Shown here piece by piece: positions 7,229 to 13,122 of a DNA stretch of 15,061 bases (position 1 is its first letter; each line of letters begins with the position of its first letter). The DNA lies in the NCBI GenBank assembly GCA_964646785.1, contig CAZYGU010000020.1, forward strand, positions 1 to 15,061, given 5' to 3'. Origin of the DNA: JBGTNQ01 sp964646785. Its GTDB lineage: Bacteria > Patescibacteriota > Minisyncoccia > Phycocordibacterales > Zambryskibacteraceae. Both the position numbers and the translations under genes were made by a program. The notes below the pieces were generated by a model. It worked only from the letters and a program-made list of their open reading frames with translations. It was not told the DNA's origin and searched no databases.

Positions 7229-7486
7229 CTTCCGACCCTTTTGTCCAGGCCATGATCCAGTCATGTACTGAGATAAATCGACAAAAGGCTTCGGTGTTTG
7301 GGGAGCTGGAATTGTTGGTGCTTCTGTTACGCGTACCAATTGCAATGTGCCTGTCATGCTCTTACCGCATCGTCTGCAAGTAATTTTGATTGTTTTCCCG
7401 ATGTGTTCAGGTGGAGGGTGAATGCGGTTGATTTGCTTGCACCAAGGACAATGGACGTCACAACTTAATGCGCGTGCGTTAGTCAT
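7214..7486 (-). CDS. Small zinc-ribbon protein
   Basis: A 90-residue protein with a four-cysteine zinc ribbon: CPWC (Cys13, Cys16) and CRRC (Cys37, Cys40), separated by 20 residues. The second knuckle is followed by basic residues. The rest is Pro-rich and probably extended (APTIPAPQTPKPF), ending in a basic GQKGRKPP tail. Such ribbons usually bind nucleic acid or a protein partner; which applies here cannot be told. The start is ATG at 7486 with GGAG 5 nt upstream. It has its own promoter (7531-7558), and its terminator overlaps the stop codon. It sits in a run of packaged minus-strand genes, next to 7631..8314, which also carries a zinc-ribbon-like cluster. Confidence 0.8.
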   Translation of the reverse strand: MTNARALSCDVHCPWCKQINRIHPPPEHIGKTIKITCRRCGKSMTGTLQLVRVTEAPTIPAPQTPKPFVDLSQYMTGSWPGQKGRKPPIS

Positions 7487-7530
7487 GTAGTCTCCGTTTT
7501 TCGAAATTGCAGATGTTGCTTCTATTAAAA

Positions 7531-7558
7531 ATTATGTGTTTTTTATAGAAAATGTCAA
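7531..7558 (-). promoter_or_regulatory. Promoter for the zinc-ribbon gene
   Basis: Perfect -35 TTGACA (7553-7558), 16-bp spacer and -10 CATAAT (7531-7536) on the minus strand. The leader is about 40 nt. The promoter follows the terminator of the preceding gene after only about 20 bases, through an AT-rich joint resembling the one at 9394-9410. Confidence 0.7.
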
Positions 7559-7577
7559 GTTAATTATAATCTTGTAT

Positions 7578-7607
7578 AAAAAAGAACGGGACCATGTGAT
7601 CCCGTTC
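7578..7607 (-). terminator. Intrinsic terminator after 7631..8314
   Basis: An 8-bp stem GAACGGGA/TCCCGTTC (7584-7591 with 7600-7607, loop of 8 bases that may pair partly) is followed on the minus strand by six T residues (7583-7578). It lies 23 bases after the stop codon. Confidence 0.87.
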
Positions 7608-7630
7608 AGTTGTATACAGCTGATGTTGCT

Positions 7631-8314
7631 CTAGTGAATTGTCACTCGTTTTCTCGCTCGCTTACTTCTCGAGGATTTCTCCCAAGCCTTACGGCTAATG
7701 CGACTCGGTACAGACTGGACACCACGCTCAAGATCCTTCTTCCGTTGGCGTGCCTTTTGACGAGCACGTTCTTTTCGGATTTTTAGCCTCTTCCTGATGA
7801 GCGAAGGGCGAAGACCTTGATCCCAACTTGCGGTATGCTGCTTCTTACTCGCATGCTCTCTTCGATTTCTGCATGCCCAGTAACGAGAATGAAGGGTTTT
7901 TCCCTCAACAATTTTCATTGACTGTTTGCATTCAGGGCAGATCGGGCGAGCAAGTACTCGTTCCATTGCATATCCTGCATGGAAGAGAAGATTGGTAACG
8001 AAGTTCTTGGTCCGGTGAATACGTGGGTTGTACCACACCTTATCATCACCGTCCTTGATCAGGACCCATCCTGAGTCACTTTCCCTTGCTTCGTTTGCAT
8101 CTCGAACCCAAGTGGTACATACGATGACACTAAGTCCATCGCTATGGTACTGAAACATCACTTCTTTACCTGTCCGTGGACGTGGTGCAGTGAGTGATTT
8201 TCTGTAAAAATCCTTCTTTACTTCGTTACTACCGATTTCTCGAAAACCGAGCTCTTTGAGAGCTGTTTCGATTTTCTTGAAGTCTTCAATCGTTGGGAGT
8301 ACCTGTTTTGGCAA
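7631..8314 (-). CDS. Hypothetical zinc-ribbon protein with a strongly basic C-terminal tail
   Basis: A 227-residue protein that I do not recognise as a whole. Residues 1-115 form a mixed alpha/beta domain. Residues 126-154 hold CPEC (Cys126, Cys129) and later YWACRNRREH (Cys148, His154), resembling the C4/C3H zinc knuckles found at the ends of topoisomerases and related nucleic-acid-binding proteins. Residues 174-225 are extremely rich in Arg and Lys (for example RKRLKIRKERARQKARQRKK) and should bind DNA, RNA or the ribosome. The start is TTG at 8314, with GAGG about 6 nt upstream; no in-frame ATG lies nearby. It has its own promoter (8362-8390) and terminator. A nucleic-acid-binding role is inferred only from composition and the cysteine cluster. 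Confidence 0.8.
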   Translation of the reverse strand: MPKQVLPTIEDFKKIETALKELGFREIGSNEVKKDFYRKSLTAPRPRTGKEVMFQYHSDGLSVIVCTTWVRDANEARESDSGWVLIKDGDDKVWYNPRIHRTKNFVTNLLFHAGYAMERVLARPICPECKQSMKIVEGKTLHSRYWACRNRREHASKKQHTASWDQGLRPSLIRKRLKIRKERARQKARQRKKDLERGVQSVPSRISRKAWEKSSRSKRARKRVTIH

Positions 8315-8361
8315 AACATCCTCGCTTCGTTTGAGTAAGAACTACAAAAACTTCCGAGCTA

Positions 8362-8390
8362 TAAATATCATGATAAAAAGAATAAGTCAA
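8362..8390 (-). promoter_or_regulatory. Promoter for 7631..8314
   Basis: The minus strand shows -35 TTGACT (8385-8390), a 17-bp spacer and -10 TATTTA (8362-8367). It gives a leader of about 40 nt with a GAGG Shine-Dalgarno. It is divergent from the promoter of the YdeI-type gene. Confidence 0.6.
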
Positions 8391-8417
8391 TATTTTTTAT
8401 CATGAATACATATTTTT

Positions 8418-8426
8418 TGATACTAT
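8418..8426 (+). promoter_or_regulatory. Extended -10 for the YdeI-type gene (2-nt leader predicted)
   Basis: TGATACTAT is an extended -10 element ending 8 nt before the ATG at 8435, so the transcript should carry a leader of only about 2 nt. No Shine-Dalgarno or clear -35 is seen. Confidence 0.55.
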
Positions 8427-8434
8427 GAATACCA

Positions 8435-8686
8435 ATGATAAAAAAAGAAATTTCAGGTGGAGTTGTTCATCGTCTACCGGAAGATGTAAGAAAAATTCTT
8501 GCATCACAGAGTGATACAAGATATATGTGGGAAGATATTACTCCACTTGCTCGTAATGAGTGGATTTGCTGGATTACATCTGCAAAAAAAATAGAAACAA
8601 GAAATAACCGAATTAAAAGAATGTGTGTAGAGCTCATGGAAGGGAAGCGGAGACCCTGCTGTTGGGCAGGGTGTGTACATAGGTGA
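8435..8686 (+). CDS. YdeI/OmpD-associated (OmdA) family protein, short form
   Basis: An 83-residue protein matching the C-terminal helical domain of the YdeI/OmdA family. It has the LPEDVRKIL segment (14-22), a central ITPLARNEWICWI segment (35-47), and the family's characteristic AKKIETRNNRIKR stretch (50-62) followed by the EGKRRP end (69-74). Most family members have a larger N-terminal domain, which is absent here. A Cys-rich end CCWAGCVHR (75-83) is an unusual addition and could bind metal. The molecular function of the family is poorly defined; members have been linked to bacteriocin or antimicrobial peptide tolerance. The start is supported by an extended -10 that predicts a near-leaderless message. 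It is the only plus-strand gene inside a run of packaged minus-strand genes. Confidence 0.78.
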   Translation: MIKKEISGGVVHRLPEDVRKILASQSDTRYMWEDITPLARNEWICWITSAKKIETRNNRIKRMCVELMEGKRRPCCWAGCVHR

Positions 8687-8696
8687 TGATATTCTC

Positions 8697-8730
8697 AAAA
8701 GAAAACCCACCGTGTGTAAAACGGTGGGTT
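8697..8730 (-). terminator. Intrinsic terminator after 8758..9279
   Basis: A perfect 10-bp stem (8704-8713 with 8721-8730, 7-base loop) is followed on the minus strand by TTCTTTT. It lies between the convergent YdeI-type gene and the small gene ending at 8758. The plus-strand exit has only two T residues, so it mainly serves the minus strand. Confidence 0.82.
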
Positions 8731-8757
8731 CTGCGTTATGAGATGTATGATCGTAGT

Positions 8758-9279
8758 TTACGACCGAGATACTGAGTCAGTCACACAGGATGGTAAAGCG
8801 TGAACGAATGTACCACTCGCTGGTGAAGGGCGATTCCTTTTGCTTTGTGCGAGTTCAGCGCTCGACATCTGTGTGATCTTTTCACCTGTGCACTGTCTCA
8901 GATCAAACTCACAGAGGCTGATTGGGAGCTTCGTTCTTTCGACGATTCCTTCAGGCTGAATGCCGACATGAAAACATCCGTTGATATGACGGATAAACTG
9001 GACAGCCATGCCGGTAAACCCACTAGCTTTGTCAGTGACTTGACTGCCGAGGATATCAAACGGCACATCAACTGTTTCGAAATCCGATTCTTTGACTTCG
9101 AGACGACCGATTCCGAACAGAAGTTTCTTTACCGGAAGTCCGTTTTCATCAAGACCTTTTGGTTGAAAAATGTAGTCGACACGTTTGTCCATGTCGATAA
9201 CCCAGTGGGTCAATGTCCCTTCGAGCTTCGTTGCACGATCGGTGCAAACGGTTCCGAGCTTGAGCACGTTGAAATTCAA
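8758..9279 (-). CDS. Hypothetical protein with an internal tandem domain duplication
   Basis: A 173-residue protein from TTG at 9279, chosen because AGGAGA ends 5 nt upstream. An upstream in-frame GTG at 9306 has no Shine-Dalgarno. Residues 8-50 and 78-120 look like two copies of one unit: LGTVCTDRATKLEG then, after about 20 residues, QPKGLDENGLP, against LGSQVTDKASGFTG then QPEGIVERTKLP. The LGxxVxDxxxGFxG...QP pattern recalls small beta-rich proteins I associate with phage and bacterial hypothetical families; this is from memory and unverified. The C-terminal 40 residues are Ser-rich and probably disordered. It has its own promoter (9364-9393) and terminator (8697-8730). No enzyme motif is visible. 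Confidence 0.78.
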   Translation of the reverse strand: MNFNVLKLGTVCTDRATKLEGTLTHWVIDMDKRVDYIFQPKGLDENGLPVKKLLFGIGRLEVKESDFETVDVPFDILGSQVTDKASGFTGMAVQFIRHINGCFHVGIQPEGIVERTKLPISLCEFDLRQCTGEKITQMSSAELAQSKRNRPSPASGTFVHALPSCVTDSVSRS

Positions 9280-9363
9280 GTGAGTCTCCTGTGTGGTATG
9301 TATCACGTAACTCTTGCTCGAGGTGACGAGAATAGTTTTGTGATAAGGAAAGAACTGGGGTTA

Positions 9364-9393
9364 TTTATAAAACAAAAAGTGGATATTTGTCAA
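9364..9393 (-). promoter_or_regulatory. Promoter for 8758..9279
   Basis: Perfect -35 TTGACA (9388-9393) on the minus strand, with -10 TATAAA (9364-9369, 18-bp spacer) or TTATAA one base closer. It implies a leader of roughly 75-80 nt before the TTG start, the longest in the window. Confidence 0.75.
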
Positions 9394-9409
9394 CAATTAT
9401 ATTTTGTAT

Positions 9410-9446
9410 AAAAAGAACCACTCATTCGCATAGAGCGAATGAGTGG
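9410..9446 (-). terminator. Intrinsic terminator after 9474..9698
   Basis: A perfect 12-bp stem CCACTCATTCGC/GCGAATGAGTGG (9418-9429 with 9435-9446, 5-base loop) is followed on the minus strand by TTCTTTT. It is immediately succeeded by the promoter of the next packaged gene. Confidence 0.9.
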
Positions 9447-9473
9447 AATAGGGAAGCAGGGTTATTATTATCG

Positions 9474-9698
9474 TCAGGTTGCATCAGTGACTGTAACACC
9501 TCGAACATCCTTGAGTTCGACAAACGTGTTCTTGTTCTCATCACCAAAACAACTGGGGTCCTGAGATGAAATAGTCACCACATCGTCATCAACATCTGAG
9601 ATGTACCCCTTCACTGAAGTGGTACCATCACGATCGATAGTGACGACATTTCGCATTCCTTTGTAACGTCCCAAGACGCTCTTGTAGGGTACACCCAT
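9474..9698 (-). CDS. Small hypothetical protein, possible SH3/LSm-like beta-barrel
   Basis: A 74-residue protein. Its hydrophobic pattern suggests five short strands: NVVTIDRDG, VKGYISDVDDD, DVVTISSQ, TFVELKDV and GVTVTD. This order, with a Gly in strand 2 and a final strand led by VELKDVRGV, resembles small beta-barrels of the SH3 or Sm/Hfq type. It is a visual analogy, not a family match. The net charge is acidic, which is unusual for an RNA binder. The start is ATG at 9698 with AGGAGA 4 nt upstream. The promoter (9728-9756) overlaps a long palindrome and the gene has a strong private terminator, so it is clearly expressed as one unit and may be regulated. Function is unknown. Confidence 0.78.
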   Translation of the reverse strand: MGVPYKSVLGRYKGMRNVVTIDRDGTTSVKGYISDVDDDVVTISSQDPSCFGDENKNTFVELKDVRGVTVTDAT

Positions 9699-9723
9699 GA
9701 TTTCTCCTGGTTGAGGGATCTAT

Positions 9724-9756
9724 TTGTATTATGTTACATAATACAATAATTGTCAA
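9724..9756 (-). promoter_or_regulatory. Promoter overlapped by a 23-bp palindrome (operator candidate)
   Basis: On the minus strand -35 TTGACA (9751-9756), a 17-bp spacer and -10 CATAAT (9728-9733) precede the 9474..9698 gene. A palindrome with 11-bp arms, TTGTATTATGT/ACATAATACAA (9724-9734 and 9736-9746, one central base), covers the -10 and most of the spacer. A dimeric repressor bound there would block the promoter. No T tract follows, so it is not a terminator. Confidence 0.65.
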
Positions 9757-9772
9757 ACATTACAATGTGAAA

Positions 9773-10168
9773 TTATTCTGTTGTTTTTCCATCGAATTCA
9801 TCAGTCGTGTCAGCTTCCGCTTCAGCCTTTGTTGAGTGAGTCACTCCATCTCTATGGTGAGGAGGCATATAGAGTGTATATAACTTCATTGGTTCTGAGC
9901 CAGTATTTATAATGTTGTGTTTTGTTCCTGCAGGAACAACGATAGCGGTACCGTCACTAATATCGTGGGAAACATCATTAAGAATTGTTGTGCCAGTACC
10001 TTTTTCAATACGCAAAAATTGATCTACGTCATGAATTTCTTCGCCGATATCTTCTCCTGCATGGAGCGACATTAATACAAGTTGACCGTTGTTACTTGTG
10101 TAGAGGACTTTTCGAAAATTTTCATTTTCAATTGAGAGTTTTTCAATGTTGTGTACGTAGCCTTTCAT
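9773..10168 (-). CDS. Cupin domain-containing protein
   Basis: A 131-residue single-domain cupin. The first motif spans HAGEDIGEEIHDVDQFLRIE (36-55), with Glu44, His46 and Gln50 as likely metal ligands and the usual GxG after it. The second motif DGTAIVVPAGTKHNIINTG (72-90) supplies His84. The tail, with PPHHRDG and an acidic DEFDGKTTE end, is characteristic of a widespread cupin group of unassigned function, as I recall it. It could be a small dioxygenase, an isomerase or a binding protein. It is cytosolic. TATACT (10175-10180) ends 6 nt before the ATG, predicting a leaderless message. The gene lies 30 bases downstream of tspO on the same strand, so it may also be read from tspO. It is close to the pigment genes but not obviously part of them. 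Confidence 0.88.
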   Translation of the reverse strand: MKGYVHNIEKLSIENENFRKVLYTSNNGQLVLMSLHAGEDIGEEIHDVDQFLRIEKGTGTTILNDVSHDISDGTAIVVPAGTKHNIINTGSEPMKLYTLYMPPHHRDGVTHSTKAEAEADTTDEFDGKTTE

Positions 10169-10174
10169 ATGATT

Positions 10175-10180
10175 AGTATA
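10175..10180 (-). promoter_or_regulatory. -10 element for the cupin gene (leaderless spacing)
   Basis: The minus strand reads TATACT with exactly 6 bases to the ATG at 10168, placing the expected transcription start on the A of the start codon. It lies in the 30-base gap after tspO. No -35 match or Shine-Dalgarno is seen. Confidence 0.5.
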
Positions 10181-10198
10181 TTAATAGTAATGTTGTAC

Positions 10199-10669
10199 TT
10201 AATTTAGCATCCAGATTGAATAATTCAGGAATCCTGCAAAACTTACCCACATGATATAGGGGAGAAGAAGCCATGCGGCAGGTTTTGATATTCTAAAGAA
10301 TGCAATGATTGTAGTCAGGATAGCGAGCCAGAGAAATATAATTTCTATAAATGCATATTTAGGAGATTGAGCTCCAAAGAAAATAATTGACCAAAGTGTA
10401 TTGAGTAAAAGCTGTCCAAGAAAAATTCCAAGTGCAACCTTCACATCTTTGCGCTCCAACCCTTTTTTCCATATGAGGAAGGAGGCGATTCCCATAAGTG
10501 CAAAGAGTGTTGTCCATACTGGACCAAATATCCAGTTTGGTGGCGCTAGTTCTGGCTTTGTAATTGTTGAATACCATCCAGTAATTGATGACGTTGTAAA
10601 TACTGTACCAATGACACCTGCGGCTTCAGATATAACAATTGTGATGATAAGTTTTAATGTGTTGCTCAT
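10199..10669 (-). CDS. tspO: TspO/MBR family protein (tryptophan-rich sensory protein)
   Basis: A five-helix membrane protein of 156 residues, the normal TspO length. Conserved segments are easy to see: GWYSTITKPELAPPNWIFGP (31-50) then VWTTLFALMGIA, NTLWSIIFF (90-98), and LPYIMWVSFAGFLNYSIWMLN near the C-terminus. TspO proteins bind porphyrins and are linked to oxidative stress, and in Rhodobacter sphaeroides TspO modulates pigment gene expression. The frame is open to an ATG at 10708, but the start at 10669 is preferred because it gives the family length and because the extended -10 TGCTACCAT ends 6 nt before it. It is divergent from the prenyltransferase gene, 100 bases apart, and next to the carotenoid genes. 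Both suggest a role in pigment or oxygen/light response, which is inference. Confidence 0.95.
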   Translation of the reverse strand: MSNTLKLIITIVISEAAGVIGTVFTTSSITGWYSTITKPELAPPNWIFGPVWTTLFALMGIASFLIWKKGLERKDVKVALGIFLGQLLLNTLWSIIFFGAQSPKYAFIEIIFLWLAILTTIIAFFRISKPAAWLLLPYIMWVSFAGFLNYSIWMLN

Positions 10670-10769
10670 GTAAATATGGTAGCACATATCACCATACCGC
10701 ATTTGCAATCATGATATTTGAAAAATCGTCATACGTTTAAAACTTAAGTGAAACGTGTATACTTTCAAG
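10670..10769. promoter_or_regulatory. Divergent tspO / prenyltransferase promoter region
   Basis: On the minus strand the extended -10 TGCTACCAT (10676-10684) ends 6 nt before the tspO ATG. On the plus strand TATACT (10758-10763) ends 6 nt before the ATG at 10770. Both messages would be leaderless. Between them are short palindromes, ATCATGAT (10708-10715) and ACTTAAGT (10742-10749). The latter sits inside an imperfect inverted repeat, CGTTTAAAACTT/AAGTGAAACG (10734-10755), just upstream of the prenyltransferase -10. No clear -35 is seen. Confidence 0.55.
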
Positions 10770-11618
10770 ATGAAATTTAGAAGAATCATTGCTATTAGTC
10801 GATATCGGTTTTGGATTTATGAACTTGGTCCATACGCTCTTGGAGCATTCGCTGCTACTCCTAATCTCACGGCGCTCCTTCATTGGAGGGTATTGGTGTT
10901 CGCTCTTTTTTTCTTGTTTTCTGCAAACCTCTATATTTACGGAATTAATGACATGTTTGATTACGAAACAGACATTAAAAATCCAAGAAAAGTAAATTAT
11001 GAAGCTCTGGTAAAACCTGAAGAATGGAAATCTCTTTCTTGGTGGATCGTTGCGGTAGTCGTACCTTTTCTATTGTTTCTTCCTTTTGATAATAAAGGGG
11101 CACTTATCTCGATGGTATTATTTTTCTTTTTTGCTGGTTTTTATTCTGCAAAGCCTATCAGAGCAAAAGCAAAACCTTTTTTTGACAGCATATTTAGCGC
11201 TGGACACTACGTTGCTACAGGCGCATTTTCTTACTACTTACTTGGAGGAGTTGGTGTTCCAGTATACCCACTGTTAGCAGCTATGGCTTGGTCTATTGCA
11301 ATGCATGCATATTCTGCAGTGCCTGACATTGAGTCTGATAGAAGTGCAGCACTTCCAACTATTGCTACAACACTACAAAAACAAAAAACTCTCGTTCTTT
11401 GTTTATTGCTTTATATCGTGTCAGGAATCCTTCTCTATCCGTATGTTGGTGTCGTCTCACTTATTCTTATGTTTGTGTATGCGGTGCTTATGATTGCATC
11501 ATTAAGAATTCAAACAGATGAGAAGCTACTTCATTTGTATACATACTTTCCGTATATCAACGCATGTTCAGGTATGATGATATTTTTCTCAATCTTACTT
11601 TCTCGGTTTCCTCTGTAA
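10770..11618 (+). CDS. UbiA superfamily prenyltransferase, probable lycopene elongase (CrtEb/LyeJ-like)
   Basis: A polytopic membrane prenyltransferase of 282 residues with 7-9 hydrophobic segments. Both Asp-rich motifs for Mg-diphosphate binding are present: NDMFDYETD (60-68) and DIESD (186-190). The N-terminal SRYRFWIYELGPYALG (10-25), the GFYSAKPIRAK stretch and HAYSAVPDIESD resemble the carotenoid branch of the family more than heme, menaquinone or ubiquinone enzymes. Those carotenoid enzymes add C5 units to lycopene to give C45/C50 acyclic carotenoids, and some also hydrate the end. The frame extends to a GTG at 10755, but that codon overlaps the promoter; the ATG at 10770 has a -10 hexamer 6 nt upstream. 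It converges on crtI with one base between stops, and the pathway logic (crtB, crtI, elongase) supports the call. Confidence 0.85.
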   Translation: MKFRRIIAISRYRFWIYELGPYALGAFAATPNLTALLHWRVLVFALFFLFSANLYIYGINDMFDYETDIKNPRKVNYEALVKPEEWKSLSWWIVAVVVPFLLFLPFDNKGALISMVLFFFFAGFYSAKPIRAKAKPFFDSIFSAGHYVATGAFSYYLLGGVGVPVYPLLAAMAWSIAMHAYSAVPDIESDRSAALPTIATTLQKQKTLVLCLLLYIVSGILLYPYVGVVSLILMFVYAVLMIASLRIQTDEKLLHLYTYFPYINACSGMMIFFSILLSRFPL

Positions 11619-11619
11619 T

Positions 11620-13122
11620 TTAGAGTTTTTGGAGTGGGGATGGATCAGTGATTCCTTCAATACGTTTGTATACTAATTCTGCAGAAATGAGACAAATCGG
11701 CATACCAATTCCAGGATTTGTGTACGCTCCAACAAAATAAAGATTTTTCACCTTTTTACTTACATTATTTGGGCGGAAAAATGCGGTTTGCATTAGTGTG
11801 TGGGCAGGTCCGAGAGCAGTGCCTTTGTAGCTATTGAAATCTTTTTCAAAATCTTTCACACAATAATTCTTTCGATAGATAATTCGGTTTGAGAGATCCT
11901 CAACTCCCATGACTGTCTCAATTTTTTTCAATACTTTGTCTCCATAGGATTTCATTTCTGCGTCTGTGTATGTGAGTCCAGATCCAATAGGCACAAGAAC
12001 AAATAAATTTTCTTGGTCTGCAGGTGCTACTGATGCGTCAGTTGTAGAAGGTACTGATACGTAAATAGAAGGTGAGTCCGGCCATTCTGGAGTATCAAAA
12101 ATTTGTTTAAAGTTTTTCTTCCAGTCTTGAGAAAAAAGAAGGTTGTGATGCGTTAAGCTTGGTGTTCTGCCTTTAACACCTAAATACATAATGAATGCTG
12201 ATGGGGCGAGAGTTTTTTTGTCCCAATATTTCTTCGAGTGATCTGCGTTCTTTTCAGCTAATAATACTCTCTCTGTATGCTCATAGTCCGCATTAGAGAC
12301 GACATAGTCAGCTCGAATTTCTTCACCGTTTTCAAGTGCTATACCTACTGCATTACCATGTTCAACGATGATTCGAGAAACAGGTGCATTTGTATGGAGA
12401 GTAACTCCATTCTTTTTTGCTACAGCGACAAGTGCTTCAATGAGTTTATAGATGCCACCTTTTGGATACCATACACCATCAACAAAATCGACATAGTTCA
12501 TAAGGCTGTAGATTCCTGGAGTTTGATATGGGGAAGTTCCTAATAGTACTGTTTGGAACTGAAGAACTTTTCTTAGGAGTTCGTTGGTAAATGAACTTTC
12601 AACAATCTTATTCATTGTTTTAAACAAGGGGAGTTTTCGTCCTTCAGTCATGACTCGTTTATTGAAGAAGTCGAGTATAGAATCGTAGTTCTTATACATG
12701 AACTCTTGTTTTGCAATCTTGTACTGAAAACCCGCGCGCTCTAAATATGCTGTGAGAAGTTTTCCTGATCCAGGTTCCAATGATTCGAAGGTGTGTATCG
12801 TTTTCTCAATCTCAGAATAAAAATCGTAATGCTTATGTTCGCTCTCTAGAAAAACTCTATAGGATGGGGAGAGTCTTTCGAGCGTAAGGTATTCATTGAT
12901 ATTTTCACCAAGGAGCTTGAAAAATTCATCAAATATATCAGGCATCATGTACCATGATGGACCAGTATCAAATGTAAAACCATCAACAGTGAATGTGTTT
13001 GCGCGACCGCCAAGGTTGGTGTTTTTTTCAAAAAGTTGCACCTCATAGCCTTTTTTTCCAAAAAGAGCTGCGGTTGCAAGACCTCCTATTCCCCCTCCAA
13101 TAATAATAATTTTTTTCTTCAT
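11620..13122 (-). CDS. crtI: Phytoene desaturase (CrtI-type carotenoid desaturase)
   Basis: FAD-dependent, membrane-associated carotenoid desaturase of 500 residues, the usual CrtI length. The N-terminal dinucleotide fold reads IIIIGGGIGGLATAALF (5-21), with Glu32 ending strand 2 and GGRANTF (38-44). FDTGPSWYMMP follows, as in CrtI. The C-terminal FAD-binding signature is NLYFVGAYTNPGIGMPICLISAELV, where most members have GxxTHPGGGxPxxxxSAE. It would take phytoene to lycopene or a shorter polyene; the number of desaturations cannot be read from sequence. Its ATG overlaps the crtB stop by 4 bases (ATGA), and no Shine-Dalgarno lies upstream, so translation is probably coupled to crtB. A CrtD- or CrtN-type desaturase is the alternative, less likely given crtB next to it. 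Confidence 0.93.
   Translation of the reverse strand: MKKKIIIIGGGIGGLATAALFGKKGYEVQLFEKNTNLGGRANTFTVDGFTFDTGPSWYMMPDIFDEFFKLLGENINEYLTLERLSPSYRVFLESEHKHYDFYSEIEKTIHTFESLEPGSGKLLTAYLERAGFQYKIAKQEFMYKNYDSILDFFNKRVMTEGRKLPLFKTMNKIVESSFTNELLRKVLQFQTVLLGTSPYQTPGIYSLMNYVDFVDGVWYPKGGIYKLIEALVAVAKKNGVTLHTNAPVSRIIVEHGNAVGIALENGEEIRADYVVSNADYEHTERVLLAEKNADHSKKYWDKKTLAPSAFIMYLGVKGRTPSLTHHNLLFSQDWKKNFKQIFDTPEWPDSPSIYVSVPSTTDASVAPADQENLFVLVPIGSGLTYTDAEMKSYGDKVLKKIETVMGVEDLSNRIIYRKNYCVKDFEKDFNSYKGTALGPAHTLMQTAFFRPNNVSKKVKNLYFVGAYTNPGIGMPICLISAELVYKRIEGITDPSPLQKL

Noticed and set aside
8654..8671. Hairpin CCCTGC/GCAGGG as a terminator of the YdeI-type gene
   Set aside because: It is only 6 bp, lies inside the coding sequence for the Cys-rich end and has no T tract after it.
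9277..9306. GTG at 9306 as the start of the duplicated-domain gene
   Set aside because: The AGGAGA Shine-Dalgarno lies downstream of this codon and is correctly spaced for the TTG at 9279.
8845..9411. Long plus-strand open frame of 188 codons opposite the 8758..9279 gene
   Set aside because: It is antisense to a gene with promoter, Shine-Dalgarno and terminator, begins inside that gene and has no family motif or start signal of its own.
10669..10708. Upstream tspO start adding 13 residues
   Set aside because: The extension covers the extended -10 element and exceeds the family length; the ATG at 10669 fits both.
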